Assembly (NCBI GenBank): GCA_003446375.1
Contig: DMAW01000094.1
Span: 1-16,909, forward strand
DNA length: 16,909 nucleotides
Reading direction: 5' to 3'
Source: Eubacteriaceae bacterium
Lineage (GTDB): Bacteria; Bacillota; Clostridia; Eubacteriales; Alkalibacteraceae
Below, in pieces: positions 7,243-14,313 of this stretch. The translations under genes and the position numbers were made by a program. The stretch's first letter is position 1. Each line of letters starts with the position of its first letter. The notes under the pieces were generated by a model. That model was not told the origin of the DNA. It saw nothing but the letters and a program-made list of their open reading frames with translations, and ran no database searches.

Positions 7243-8454
7243 TTAGTTTTCGTATTCGTGGTCTATATAAAAATATCCTGTACCCTTGAATCCATCTTCC
7301 CTTATCTCAAATGGCTTCTTATTGGAATAGCTGACGTAAAATGCGCCTGACTCATCCCATAGCTCTCCGGAAAGATGATACTTTCCCGGCAGAAGCTTTA
7401 TATTTTTAAGTCTCGCCTTTAAAGTATGACGGGTATACAAATCGTTTTTCAAAAGATGATTTTCAGACCTTTTGTCACTTCCGTAAATTTCTCCGTATTC
7501 AGCATCTCGTATGGTAAAACACCATTTAAGCCCTGTCATAGGCTTTTTAACTATATAATCAAATGAATAAGAAATATCTTCTCTGTAATCAAAGACGTTG
7601 GTCTCTTCTCCCTTCGAATTGAAAAACTTAAAGTTCTTAGTCTCCAGCAACTCTTTTTTGCTTAGTATCTGTACATTCTTGTTATTAATCCGCGCTTCTT
7701 CCGCCATTTCCTTCTTCTGCTTCGCCCGTTCTTCCTTTAAGAAGTTTTCATACTTGTGAACTATCTCTCCTGTATCGCCATAATCAACGAGCTTTCCATC
7801 TTTTATCCACATGCACTTGTTGCAAAAAGATTTGACGGTAAAAAGAGAATGGCTCACGAATAAAATAGTCTTTCCTTGAGCTTTGAATTCTTCCATTCTT
7901 TCGATGCACTTAAGCTTAAAAACGTCGTCTCCAACCGAAAGCGCCTCATCCACTATAAGTATGTCGGGATCTACATTCACCGATATCGCAAAGCCCAGCC
8001 TTGCCTTCATTCCGCTGGAATATGTCCTTACCGGTTGATAGATATGATCTCCAATATCTGCAAAATCTATGATCTGTTGAAGCTGTTTGTCCATTTCTTT
8101 CTTCTGCATGCCCATGGTAAGGGCTTTTAGGTATATATTTTCAATGCCCGTCAATTCGTTGTCAAATCCGGAAGTCAGCTCTAAGAGCGCGGAAATCTTG
8201 CCTTCAGTTTCCAATGTGCCATAAGAGGGAGTAGCTACTCCGGTTATGAGCTTTAACAAGGTGGATTTCCCTGCACCGTTCTTGCCCAGAACCCCAATTG
8301 CCTCACCTTTTGGAATATCAATCGAGATATCCTTAAGTGCATAAAATTCCTTGTATCCGGTATTCTTGAAGAAAACATTCTTTATCCTGTGCCAAGGTTT
8401 TTTGTATATTTTGTATATTTTTGTAAGGTTTTTTATTTTTATGCTGTGCTCCAT
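7243..8454 (-). CDS. tagH: Polymer-export ABC transporter ATPase (TagH/Wzt type) with C-terminal substrate domain
   Basis: A 403-residue ATPase that pairs with the TagG-like permease to move an undecaprenyl-linked polymer across the membrane. Walker A GKNGAGKST is at 57-65, signature YSSGM at 145-149, Walker B ILIVDE ending at D169-E170, and the switch histidine at H202. A charged, probably coiled linker (EERAKQKKEMAEEARINNKN) leads to a C-terminal beta-rich domain of about 130 residues resembling the Wzt carbohydrate-binding domain (LLPGKYHLSGELWDESG). B. subtilis TagH has a different C-terminus, so this one may read the polymer end as Wzt does. The frame is open to 8496, overlapping tagG, but GAGGAG with six-base spacing places the start at the ATG at 8454, 19 bases after the tagG stop. 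Confidence 0.92.
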   Translation of the reverse strand: MEHSIKIKNLTKIYKIYKKPWHRIKNVFFKNTGYKEFYALKDISIDIPKGEAIGVLGKNGAGKSTLLKLITGVATPSYGTLETEGKISALLELTSGFDNELTGIENIYLKALTMGMQKKEMDKQLQQIIDFADIGDHIYQPVRTYSSGMKARLGFAISVNVDPDILIVDEALSVGDDVFKLKCIERMEEFKAQGKTILFVSHSLFTVKSFCNKCMWIKDGKLVDYGDTGEIVHKYENFLKEERAKQKKEMAEEARINNKNVQILSKKELLETKNFKFFNSKGEETNVFDYREDISYSFDYIVKKPMTGLKWCFTIRDAEYGEIYGSDKRSENHLLKNDLYTRHTLKARLKNIKLLPGKYHLSGELWDESGAFYVSYSNKKPFEIREDGFKGTGYFYIDHEYEN

Positions 8455-8473
8455 CTTATTCTCCTCGTCAAGA

Positions 8474-9289
8474 CTATAGGATATCTGAAAATTCATTTTT
8501 AAGCTTGTTGAAAATAAAAGCTCCCACCAAAATCAATATCAGCATCACTGCCCAAAAGTATCCTGTGTAGGTCAGGTTTTCATAAAACCATTCCCTTCCC
8601 AGGAAAGTATCTCTATAACCCTTTATAAAATAGTATATGGGGTTAGCCATTACGATATATTTTATTGGCCCTTTTACATTGGACAAGTTCCATATTATAG
8701 GCGTAAGCCAAAATATCATCTGAGTTATGGATTTTAAAAAATGTTCAAAGTCTCTGCTGATCACTACCAGTGCGGATGTCGTCCAAGACAGGACCATCAT
8801 GAACATAAACAATGCGGCGTTGTAATAAATCAATTGAAAATAATAAATCGTAGGGTAATAACCGGATACAGCAAATATCACCATTGCTATGACAGTCATC
8901 GTAAGGTGCACATAGAATAAAGAAAGCACCCTAAAAGTGGGTATCGTCGCCACAGGATAAACCATTTTCGTCACAAGATGCTTATTTTGCCGTATAGCTG
9001 TTCCGCCGTATGTCAGAGCTTCGGATATGAAAAACCAAGGCACTATGCCGGATATAAGCCAAAGTATGAACGGATGGTTTCCAATGGGACTTCCACCCCT
9101 TATACCGATATCTATTGCAAACCAGTATACAAATATGAATAACATAGGCTTAAAAAGAGACCACAACAAGCCAAAGGCGGCTCCGCTGTATTTCTTTTGA
9201 AGATCCTTGATTGACATCTCTATTGTTCTTCCCGATTCCATCAAATTTTCCTTGATTATCGAGAATGGATTTTTTATGAACTCCAACAT
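8474..9289 (-). CDS. tagG: Polymer-export ABC-2 permease (TagG/Wzm type)
   Basis: A 271-residue ABC-2 membrane protein. An amphipathic cytoplasmic N-terminus containing the coupling segment SIKDLQKKYSGAAFGLLWSLFKP is followed by about six membrane helices and short loops (SGIVPWFFISEAL; TPIIWNLSNV; MANPIYYFIKGYRD), the normal TagG/Wzm length and layout. It would form the channel through which a lipid-linked teichoic acid or polysaccharide passes, driven by TagH encoded just downstream in the same operon. AAGGTGG nine bases before the ATG supports the start. A possible extended -10 promoter lies about 70 bases upstream. The substrate cannot be read from the sequence; the convergent TagF-like gene suggests a glycerol-phosphate-containing polymer. 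Confidence 0.93.
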   Translation of the reverse strand: MLEFIKNPFSIIKENLMESGRTIEMSIKDLQKKYSGAAFGLLWSLFKPMLFIFVYWFAIDIGIRGGSPIGNHPFILWLISGIVPWFFISEALTYGGTAIRQNKHLVTKMVYPVATIPTFRVLSLFYVHLTMTVIAMVIFAVSGYYPTIYYFQLIYYNAALFMFMMVLSWTTSALVVISRDFEHFLKSITQMIFWLTPIIWNLSNVKGPIKYIVMANPIYYFIKGYRDTFLGREWFYENLTYTGYFWAVMLILILVGAFIFNKLKNEFSDIL

Positions 9290-9355
9290 GTGATTATTCC
9301 ACCTTCTATATGATACTTGATAAAATTATGCCTGCTTTAATTTGAATCAAATTAC

Positions 9356-9364
9356 ATTTTATCA
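9356..9364 (-). promoter_or_regulatory. Possible extended -10 element for tagGH
   Basis: The - strand reads TGATAAAAT, a close match to the extended -10 TGnTATAAT. I find no good -35 (the best is TGGTTA at about 18 bases). It would give a leader of about 60 bases before tagG. It is the only recognisable promoter-like element in the 176-base gap 9290-9465; no clear hairpin terminator for the upstream permease gene is present in that gap. Confidence 0.35.
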
Positions 9365-9446
9365 TAGGTCTATTTTTTTAACCACCATAAGTTGTAAATT
9401 ATGTGTTAATTGTCGCCGGGAAATGACTGTTGCACGGAATCACCCC

Positions 9447-9465
9447 GCGTGAACGAAGCGAACCC
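9447..9465 (-). repeat. Short extragenic repeat, copy 1
   Basis: The - strand reads GGGTTCGCT, four bases, TCACGC, starting with the first base after the stop of the FtsX-family permease gene. A second copy with the same two blocks lies after the hexokinase stop (12699-12718). The function is unknown. The segment is GC-rich against its surroundings and has no strong self-complementarity. Confidence 0.45.
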
Positions 9466-11838
9466 TTACTCCCCATAAGCTTTCAAAACTTCCTGAAGGG
9501 CAATCTTGTTGATCTTTCTCTTTCCGGCATAGGTGCCCCCATAAAATATGACCATTATGATAATAAATCCGTATAGCGCATGTACGCTTCTGAATTCAAA
9601 AGGTATGACCATTCCGTAGCCTTGGGCAAAAAATTCTACCATCCAGCCTAAAGCGACTAATGTGATGGGAATGCTTGCAATGAATGAAATTATAGTATAT
9701 GCCAAATAGCTATCCAGAACCATCGAGCTCACTTCTTTTTTGCTGTAGCCCATTACCTTTAGAAGGGATATATTGTAGTAGTTATCCTCTACAGTCATAG
9801 TCGTCAGGACGAAGAGTATCACAAATGCAACCATTGCCGAAACTCCTACCATTATATAAACTGCATATCTCATAAAATCCTGCATCAATTCAGCTTGATT
9901 CATTATAGCCTTTTTTTCCAATACCGCAGCATATAGATCGGCTTGGGGCCTTTCTGAGGAATATATGCCTGTAAACAGGTCTTTTGTCTCTCCCTCTGAA
10001 ATTATGTCGCTTAGATATCCTCTTTCAAAATATATCTTATCAGCGCTGTAATCCTCTGCCACTGCCAACAGTTCCACCGTCACTGTCTTTGAGCCAAGCT
10101 TTACATCTACTTTGTCTCCTTTGTCCAATTTGTATTTTAAGCTTGCGCTCTTAGTTGCAATTGCACCCTTTTCCAAAAGGGCGGTAATGTCTTTTCCATC
10201 CTCATCGTAAAGCTTGTAGAGCTCGTTGTCGACTTCAATGCCCGTTGCCGCTATGGACTCATTCCCGACAAGAGCATTCGGATATGTCAAAAACTTCTCC
10301 TGCCCTTTTTTTATCTCCGGAATTGTTTTTGCAGGATCTATATATGCTTCGTACTCGTAATCAACAGATTCATAGCTTTCAATTGCCATTCTGTCTATCA
10401 TGCCATCCATCATGAAGCTAAACAGCATCAATAGAGTCGAGAGGGCGATTCCAAAGAAAAATATGGCAAATTTACCTGTGTTTCTTACTGCATATAGGTA
10501 TTTAAACTTAGTTTTCCCCTTTGCTCCTTTAAGCAGGCTGCTGGTAATCCTAGTCAAGCGATTTACTTTCTGCTCTCTGTGAGGATAAAGAAGCTCTAGT
10601 GGCTTGGTAGAAAGCATCCTTAAGATCACCCCTCCGGACAGACAGATAAAAAATACCATGGGCACAAAGACAGCCGTCAGAAAGACTGAAGCTTCTTGTG
10701 CTATGGGATTTGCCGGCAGAAGATAAAATTCGAGATACATATTCTTCATGGGCTCAGCTGCTGCAACTCCCGCTAAATACCCTGCCACGAGCATTGGAAG
10801 AGCAATTATCCCCACAAGGACAAAGTACGGGAATGCTATCTTTTTTCTTTTGTATCCCAGGGCTTTAAGCAATCCTATCTGTCCTCTTTCAGCATTCAGT
10901 ATCTTAAATATGATTATCGCAGCTATAATTATTGCTATGGAAACTATCATTATGCTAAGTCCCAGAGCAAAAGCTTTCCCTCCTCTAAGTTCATCGAATA
11001 TCGCTCCGCTTCTAAGCTGGTTTTCAGTCAGGGCTGCACTGAGAACAAAATCAAGGTCCTCCTTATCCGACAATGTGTCGGCCACCTTTTCGCGAAATTC
11101 CATGCTACTCATTTCATTTGGCTTGCTGCCTGCAAATCTAAAATCCAGCGTCCCCTGCAAAGATTCGAAAGCGTCATCTGTCATGAGCGACAAAGTCTGT
11201 TTGCTGTTGTCTATAATAAAAGATTCCCCAAGCATGGGAAACGTATAATCGGGAAACAGGACATATCCCGTAATTTTAAATGTATTTTGGTCAATGCTGA
11301 TTAAATCGCCTATCTCCATTCCGTTTTTTTCTGCATAGATTCTAGAGACTGCAATTTCATCGGGGGCAGAAGGCTTGTCCCCTTTTTCCATATAAGACCT
11401 GTTCATCTTGGCTCCATCCTTGATAACTAAAGCCTTTGTGTTTACGCCATCGTTTCGGAAGTACAGCTCCTTAAATTCTCTAAGCTCCAAATCCAGCTGT
11501 GGATAATTATTTAAAAATACACTGCGCCGTTTGTCCATAAGATCGTAGTATAACTTTGCATCGTAGTTCTTTAAGGATGCCAGGGTGTATATCCCGGCAG
11601 GGATTTCATCAGTTAAATTAATGTCGCTAGCTTCTTTGGGAGTCAGTACAGACAGCATATCCACCGAAAAATCTTCCTGGCCGTATTCTTCCAGGTATCT
11701 TTCTGTAGGAGCTTCCAGGCCGTTTATGGCATAGGACATCGTGGAATACAAAAACGAGCTCAACAAAACTATCGTGCCGATGGAAATTAGCTGCAGCCTC
11801 TTTTTTTCAATGGTCTTTAACATGTTTTTTATAAGCAT
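9466..11838 (-). CDS. FtsX-family ABC transporter permease, large duplicated type
   Basis: A 790-residue membrane protein with two FtsX modules. Predicted membrane helices lie at about 17-38, 290-313, 341-362, 385-405, 456-477, 658-679, 711-733 and 753-771. The long segments at 40-285 and 480-655 are therefore extracellular, as in MacB-like periplasmic core domains. The motifs ERGQIGLLKALGYKRKKI (about 316-333) and NYYNISLLKVMGYSKKEV (about 687-704) are the duplicated cytoplasmic coupling turns that contact the ATPase. The gene starts seven bases after the stop of its ATPase, and its GGGGGTAG site overlaps that stop. Such mechanotransmission-type transporters handle lipoproteins, peptides, antibiotics or cell-wall hydrolase activation; nothing here fixes the substrate. 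No accessory membrane-fusion gene is adjacent. Confidence 0.9.
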   Translation of the reverse strand: MLIKNMLKTIEKKRLQLISIGTIVLLSSFLYSTMSYAINGLEAPTERYLEEYGQEDFSVDMLSVLTPKEASDINLTDEIPAGIYTLASLKNYDAKLYYDLMDKRRSVFLNNYPQLDLELREFKELYFRNDGVNTKALVIKDGAKMNRSYMEKGDKPSAPDEIAVSRIYAEKNGMEIGDLISIDQNTFKITGYVLFPDYTFPMLGESFIIDNSKQTLSLMTDDAFESLQGTLDFRFAGSKPNEMSSMEFREKVADTLSDKEDLDFVLSAALTENQLRSGAIFDELRGGKAFALGLSIMIVSIAIIIAAIIIFKILNAERGQIGLLKALGYKRKKIAFPYFVLVGIIALPMLVAGYLAGVAAAEPMKNMYLEFYLLPANPIAQEASVFLTAVFVPMVFFICLSGGVILRMLSTKPLELLYPHREQKVNRLTRITSSLLKGAKGKTKFKYLYAVRNTGKFAIFFFGIALSTLLMLFSFMMDGMIDRMAIESYESVDYEYEAYIDPAKTIPEIKKGQEKFLTYPNALVGNESIAATGIEVDNELYKLYDEDGKDITALLEKGAIATKSASLKYKLDKGDKVDVKLGSKTVTVELLAVAEDYSADKIYFERGYLSDIISEGETKDLFTGIYSSERPQADLYAAVLEKKAIMNQAELMQDFMRYAVYIMVGVSAMVAFVILFVLTTMTVEDNYYNISLLKVMGYSKKEVSSMVLDSYLAYTIISFIASIPITLVALGWMVEFFAQGYGMVIPFEFRSVHALYGFIIIMVIFYGGTYAGKRKINKIALQEVLKAYGE

Positions 11839-11845
11839 AGGCTAT

Positions 11846-12547
11846 CTACCCCCACTTGATCTGGCTTGCTGATATTTTTTCTTTATTTATGATTATCTCC
11901 TCGATATTTCCCGAATTCATCTTGATGATCCTGTCTGCCATAGCTCCAATTCCCGGATTGTGGGTGATCACCACCATCGTAGCATTTAGTTCTTTGTTAA
12001 GCCTTTCAATCACCTCTAAAACCTGCTTTGACGTCGCCTCATCCAAAGATCCTGTAGGCTCATCGCAAAACAATATTTCCGGATTTTTGGCCACGCTCCT
12101 AGCCACTGAAACTCTCTGTTGCTCTCCCCCCGAGAGTTGATACGGATACTTATGCATCTGATTTTCAAGTCCGACTTTTTTTAATATCTCTTCAGGGTCC
12201 AGAGGATCTTTTCCTATATCTGAACCCATAAGCACGTTTTCCAATGCAGTAAGGTTCTGAAGCAGGTTGTACTGCTGAAATACGAAGCCAAGATGATTTC
12301 TCCTGAATTCTGTAAGCTTGTCTTCTGACAGGTCTGTCAGAACGAGATCCTTGAATTTAATTACGCCGGATGTGGGAGTATCTAGGCCGCTTATCACATT
12401 AAGCAAAGTGCTCTTGCCGCTGCCGCTGGGACCTAATATGACGATGAATTCCCCTTCTTTTATTTCAAGGCTTATTCCTTTTAAAGCGTGGGTTTCTACC
12501 TCTCTGGATTTATAGGTTTTCGTAACGTTTTTTAGAATTATAGACAT
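11846..12547 (-). CDS. ABC transporter ATPase, LolD/MacB type
   Basis: A 233-residue ATPase. Walker A GPSGSGKST is at 39-47, Q-loop FVFQQYNLL with Q91-Q92, signature LSGGEQQRVSVARS from 138, Walker B ILFCDE ending at D162-E163 with the D-loop SLDE, and switch histidine H196 in ITHN. The extended Q-loop and SGGEQQR signature place it in the family that powers FtsX-type permeases, and the permease gene follows seven bases later. The GGAGGAAACCC site directly before the ATG is strong, so this is the first gene of the pair. The 179 bases upstream contain four 11-bp tandem repeats (12617-12660), suggesting control by a DNA-binding protein. No histidine kinase or response regulator gene is next to it in this window. 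Confidence 0.95.
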   Translation of the reverse strand: MSIILKNVTKTYKSREVETHALKGISLEIKEGEFIVILGPSGSGKSTLLNVISGLDTPTSGVIKFKDLVLTDLSEDKLTEFRRNHLGFVFQQYNLLQNLTALENVLMGSDIGKDPLDPEEILKKVGLENQMHKYPYQLSGGEQQRVSVARSVAKNPEILFCDEPTGSLDEATSKQVLEVIERLNKELNATMVVITHNPGIGAMADRIIKMNSGNIEEIIINKEKISASQIKWG

Positions 12548-12616
12548 GGGTTTCCTCCTCTTGATTTATTGGTAGGTGGGCATCGGTGTTCGGTGAGTCC
12601 TTAAATAAAGGTTAAA

Positions 12617-12660
12617 CAGTCGTGAGGCAGTCGGAAAACGGTTGGGAAACAGTCGTAGAT
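12617..12660 (-). repeat. Four tandem 11-bp direct repeats upstream of the FtsX-type ABC operon
   Basis: Read on the + strand, CAGTCG begins at 12617, 12628 and 12650, and a related CGGTTG begins at 12639, so four units stand at exact 11-base spacing. The outer units share a longer match (AAACAGTCGT at 12614-12623 and 12647-12656). On the - strand, the direction of the operon, the core reads CGACTG. Direct repeats once per helical turn are the usual binding layout of OmpR/PhoB-family response regulators; the site ends 70 bases before the ATPase start. The assignment as an operator is inferred. Confidence 0.5.
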
Positions 12661-12698
12661 GCTTTTATGTTCCACGATAGTTTAACTATATGTTCTTT

Positions 12699-12718
12699 GC
12701 GTGAGCTTTAGCGAACCC
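12699..12718 (-). repeat. Short extragenic repeat, copy 2
   Basis: The - strand reads GGGTTCGCT, five bases, TCACGC, beginning eight bases after the hexokinase stop. It shares both blocks with the copy at 9447-9465, which is also placed just after a stop codon on the same strand. No function can be assigned. Confidence 0.45.
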
Positions 12719-12726
12719 AATAGCCT

Positions 12727-14040
12727 TTAACTCAAAAGTCCTGCTATGGCGCTTCCCATCAAGCTGGCATCTTCTACCTTTATCCGCTCGACAAACCTGC
12801 CGTTTTTTTCCTTCATATATTCCAAGTATCCATCAAATTTTTCCATAAATTTGATGGAGCCGTAAAAAGCCGATCCATCTATAACTAGGCAAACAGGTTT
12901 TTCAGGATCTTTCCCTTTTCCGGTTCTTACCAGTATGCCGTTTATATTTATCGCAAGATACTTTGCAGACCTTTCGTAGAGTCCGTCTACTATTGCCTCT
13001 ATAAGCCAGCCGTCCTCCTTGCTGCCGTGTTTTTTGACCATCTTGCCCAAGATATTTTTGCTGCTTTTAGAATCATCGAGAAAACCTGCCGAATCTGCAG
13101 AAGGCAGTTTTTCCAATGCGCATATCTCATCTGACAAGCTTTCTGATAAAATCCCCTCAGAGGCTGCCATCTTAATGGTCTCGAGAACCAGATGTCCCAT
13201 ATAAGCTCCAGAGAGCATTTTCTCCATGAGCTGTTTTCCGGGATTTGCCGTCTTTTTATCTAGATTTATGTCTGCCGTCCCTCTTTTGACATTTCCATAA
13301 CCCCCGGATTCTAAGTTTATAAGGGTATATCCCTGAGTGTCTTTGAGCTCTTTGCTTTTTTTGATATTTTCGTTTTTTTCGCCATAGCAGGTATTCATGC
13401 CGGTTCCGAGTATCAGGCCTATGAAGTCATCGTAGTTTTTGTCTTTTGCCATAGCTTTTCCACTTAACAGGGTCGCCGTGGCATCGTTTAGCACTACTAC
13501 CTTCTTAGCGCTTCCGCCATCGAGCTTCTCTTTAAGCTCCTTTCCTATTAGGGCTCCCTGGGCATTTTTAACCTTTACCTCCTTGGTCAAAGACATTATC
13601 TTCCCCTCCTTATCAGGCATTATTTCAGCCGGATAAGAAAAGCAAAAGCCTATATTATCGCTTTTATCTGCTATTGGATTTATATAATCTGCAACTCTTT
13701 CAAAAAATTCCTCCACGTCCACTTCTTTGTCCACGCCGGGCATTGGGTATCTTTTGAAATGCCGCATCGTCGGACCGTTGTCTGTAAACGTCACCAAGGC
13801 CCTCCTTAAATTAGTGCCTCCTGCATCTATGGCTATTACCGGTTTGTTTTTTTCCACAGGAGATGACGGATCTATATATCCCGGTATCATCTTTAACGAT
13901 GAATTTGAAAAAAGATCAAGTCCTTCTTCCATCTCTTTTGCAAACAGCGTGCTTTCAGTTTCAAAATCTAAGTCATTTGCCGACATCTTGTGTTGCTTTA
14001 AAAAACCTTCTGCTTCTTTTATAAGATTCTGTTTGTCCAT
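12727..14040 (-). CDS. Hexokinase, eukaryotic-type family
   Basis: A 437-residue cytoplasmic sugar kinase transferring phosphate from ATP to the 6-hydroxyl of a hexose. It follows the two-lobed hexokinase family and not the ROK or bacterial Glk pattern: phosphate-1 loop D72-A-G-G-T-N77 (AIDAGGTNLRRALVTF), sugar loop FSYP (134-137), catalytic N185-D186 (VVLNDATATLLSG), phosphate-2/sugar segment with E244 (NLESGGYG, where eukaryotic enzymes have an NxEWG-like sequence), and adenosine loop D388-G-S (VIDGSAFYG). Length matches a single-unit hexokinase such as yeast (about 485) minus some loops. GAGGTG six bases before the ATG supports the start. It is divergent from the pan operon and is probably transcribed alone. 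Exact sugar preference is not visible. Confidence 0.9.
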   Translation of the reverse strand: MDKQNLIKEAEGFLKQHKMSANDLDFETESTLFAKEMEEGLDLFSNSSLKMIPGYIDPSSPVEKNKPVIAIDAGGTNLRRALVTFTDNGPTMRHFKRYPMPGVDKEVDVEEFFERVADYINPIADKSDNIGFCFSYPAEIMPDKEGKIMSLTKEVKVKNAQGALIGKELKEKLDGGSAKKVVVLNDATATLLSGKAMAKDKNYDDFIGLILGTGMNTCYGEKNENIKKSKELKDTQGYTLINLESGGYGNVKRGTADINLDKKTANPGKQLMEKMLSGAYMGHLVLETIKMAASEGILSESLSDEICALEKLPSADSAGFLDDSKSSKNILGKMVKKHGSKEDGWLIEAIVDGLYERSAKYLAININGILVRTGKGKDPEKPVCLVIDGSAFYGSIKFMEKFDGYLEYMKEKNGRFVERIKVEDASLMGSAIAGLLS

Positions 14041-14077
14041 TTTCGCACCTCTTTTAAATTGATAATTTGATACTTCT

Positions 14078-14086
14078 ATTTTACCA
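14078..14086 (-). promoter_or_regulatory. Possible extended -10 element for hexokinase
   Basis: The - strand reads TGGTAAAAT, matching the extended -10 pattern TGnTATAAT at all but one position. It lies about 38 bases before the ATG. No good -35 is visible, which is common with extended -10 promoters. A second AT-rich candidate (ACTATAAAAT, - strand, near 14138-14147) overlaps the likely pan promoter. Confidence 0.4.
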
Positions 14087-14132
14087 CAGTCAGTCTCTAA
14101 AGGCTCTATCCCTTGCTTTTTTTTAGGATTTG

Positions 14133-14154
14133 TTGTATTTTATAGTTAATACAA
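14133..14154. promoter_or_regulatory. Perfect dyad TTGTATT-N8-AATACAA over the likely pan promoter
   Basis: The seven-base arms 14133-14139 and 14148-14154 are exactly complementary, separated by eight bases. The spacer contains TATAGT (14141-14146), the best + strand -10 candidate for the panG operon; its -35 region is only a T run (an alternative is TTGCTT at 14113 with TATTTT at 14136). A dyad over the -10 and start site would suit a dimeric repressor. No regulator gene is adjacent, so the protein is unknown. Confidence 0.45.
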
Positions 14155-14296
14155 AAACCGCTTTGATCCCATTAGGGACAGAGACCTGATAATTCTTACT
14201 TGGCTGCAAAATATCGTCTATGTTCCGGCGTCTATTTTGTCGTGCCTGTCTATTGATTTCTAAAGGTCCTCTGCCAACAGGCGGAGGACCTTTTTT
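14155..14296 (+). ncRNA. Candidate cis-regulatory leader RNA of the panGBCD operon
   Basis: About 140 untranslated bases precede panG and end in a strong terminator, the layout of a transcription-attenuation leader. GGGACA (14175-14180) and AGAC (14182-14185) can pair with TGTTCC (14221-14226) and GTCT (14216-14219). Alternatively CAGAGACCT (14179-14187) can pair with the 5' arm of the terminator (14264-14273) with one bulged C, which would block termination. A further helix CAAAATA (14207-14213) with TATTTTG (14233-14239), extended by GGC/GCC, competes with the first. GTCTAT occurs three times (14216, 14230, 14248). A published pan RNA motif is known upstream of pantothenate genes in Firmicutes; I cannot confirm from memory that this sequence fits its consensus. 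T-box signatures are absent. Confidence 0.55.
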
Positions 14297-14300
14297 ATTT
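14262..14300 (+). terminator. Intrinsic terminator inside the panG leader (attenuator)
   Basis: A 14-pair stem, 14262-14275 with 14280-14293, has one G-U pair and the loop AACA, followed by TTT ATTT so that the T tract reads TTTTTTATTT from 14291. It ends only a few bases before the GGAGGGG ribosome binding site of panG. Since the upstream gene is divergent, no gene on this strand needs terminating here; its likely purpose is conditional early termination of the pan transcript. Confidence 0.88.
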
Positions 14301-14313
14301 AGGAGGGGAAGAT

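Noticed and set aside
8395..8430. TTTGTATATT tandem repeat near the tagH start as a regulatory repeat
   Set aside because: It lies within the tagH coding sequence and encodes the KIYKIYK residues at the start of the ATPase domain.
9400..9465. Hairpin terminator after the FtsX-family permease
   Set aside because: The GC-rich stretch does not fold into a continuous stem and has no T run after it; it is recorded only as part of the short repeat observation.
10748..11248. Open frame of 166 codons on the + strand inside the FtsX-family permease gene
   Set aside because: It lies entirely antisense to a well-supported gene, has no recognisable domain, and its hydrophobic composition follows from the complementary membrane-protein codons.
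12617..12660. Miniature CRISPR array
   Set aside because: Units are 11 bases with degenerate 5-base gaps, far too short for repeats and spacers, and no cas genes are nearby.
14155..14313. T-box leader for the pan operon
   Set aside because: The conserved T-box sequence (AGGGTGGNACCGCG-like) and a specifier-loop arrangement are not present; TGGC at 14201-14204 alone is not enough.
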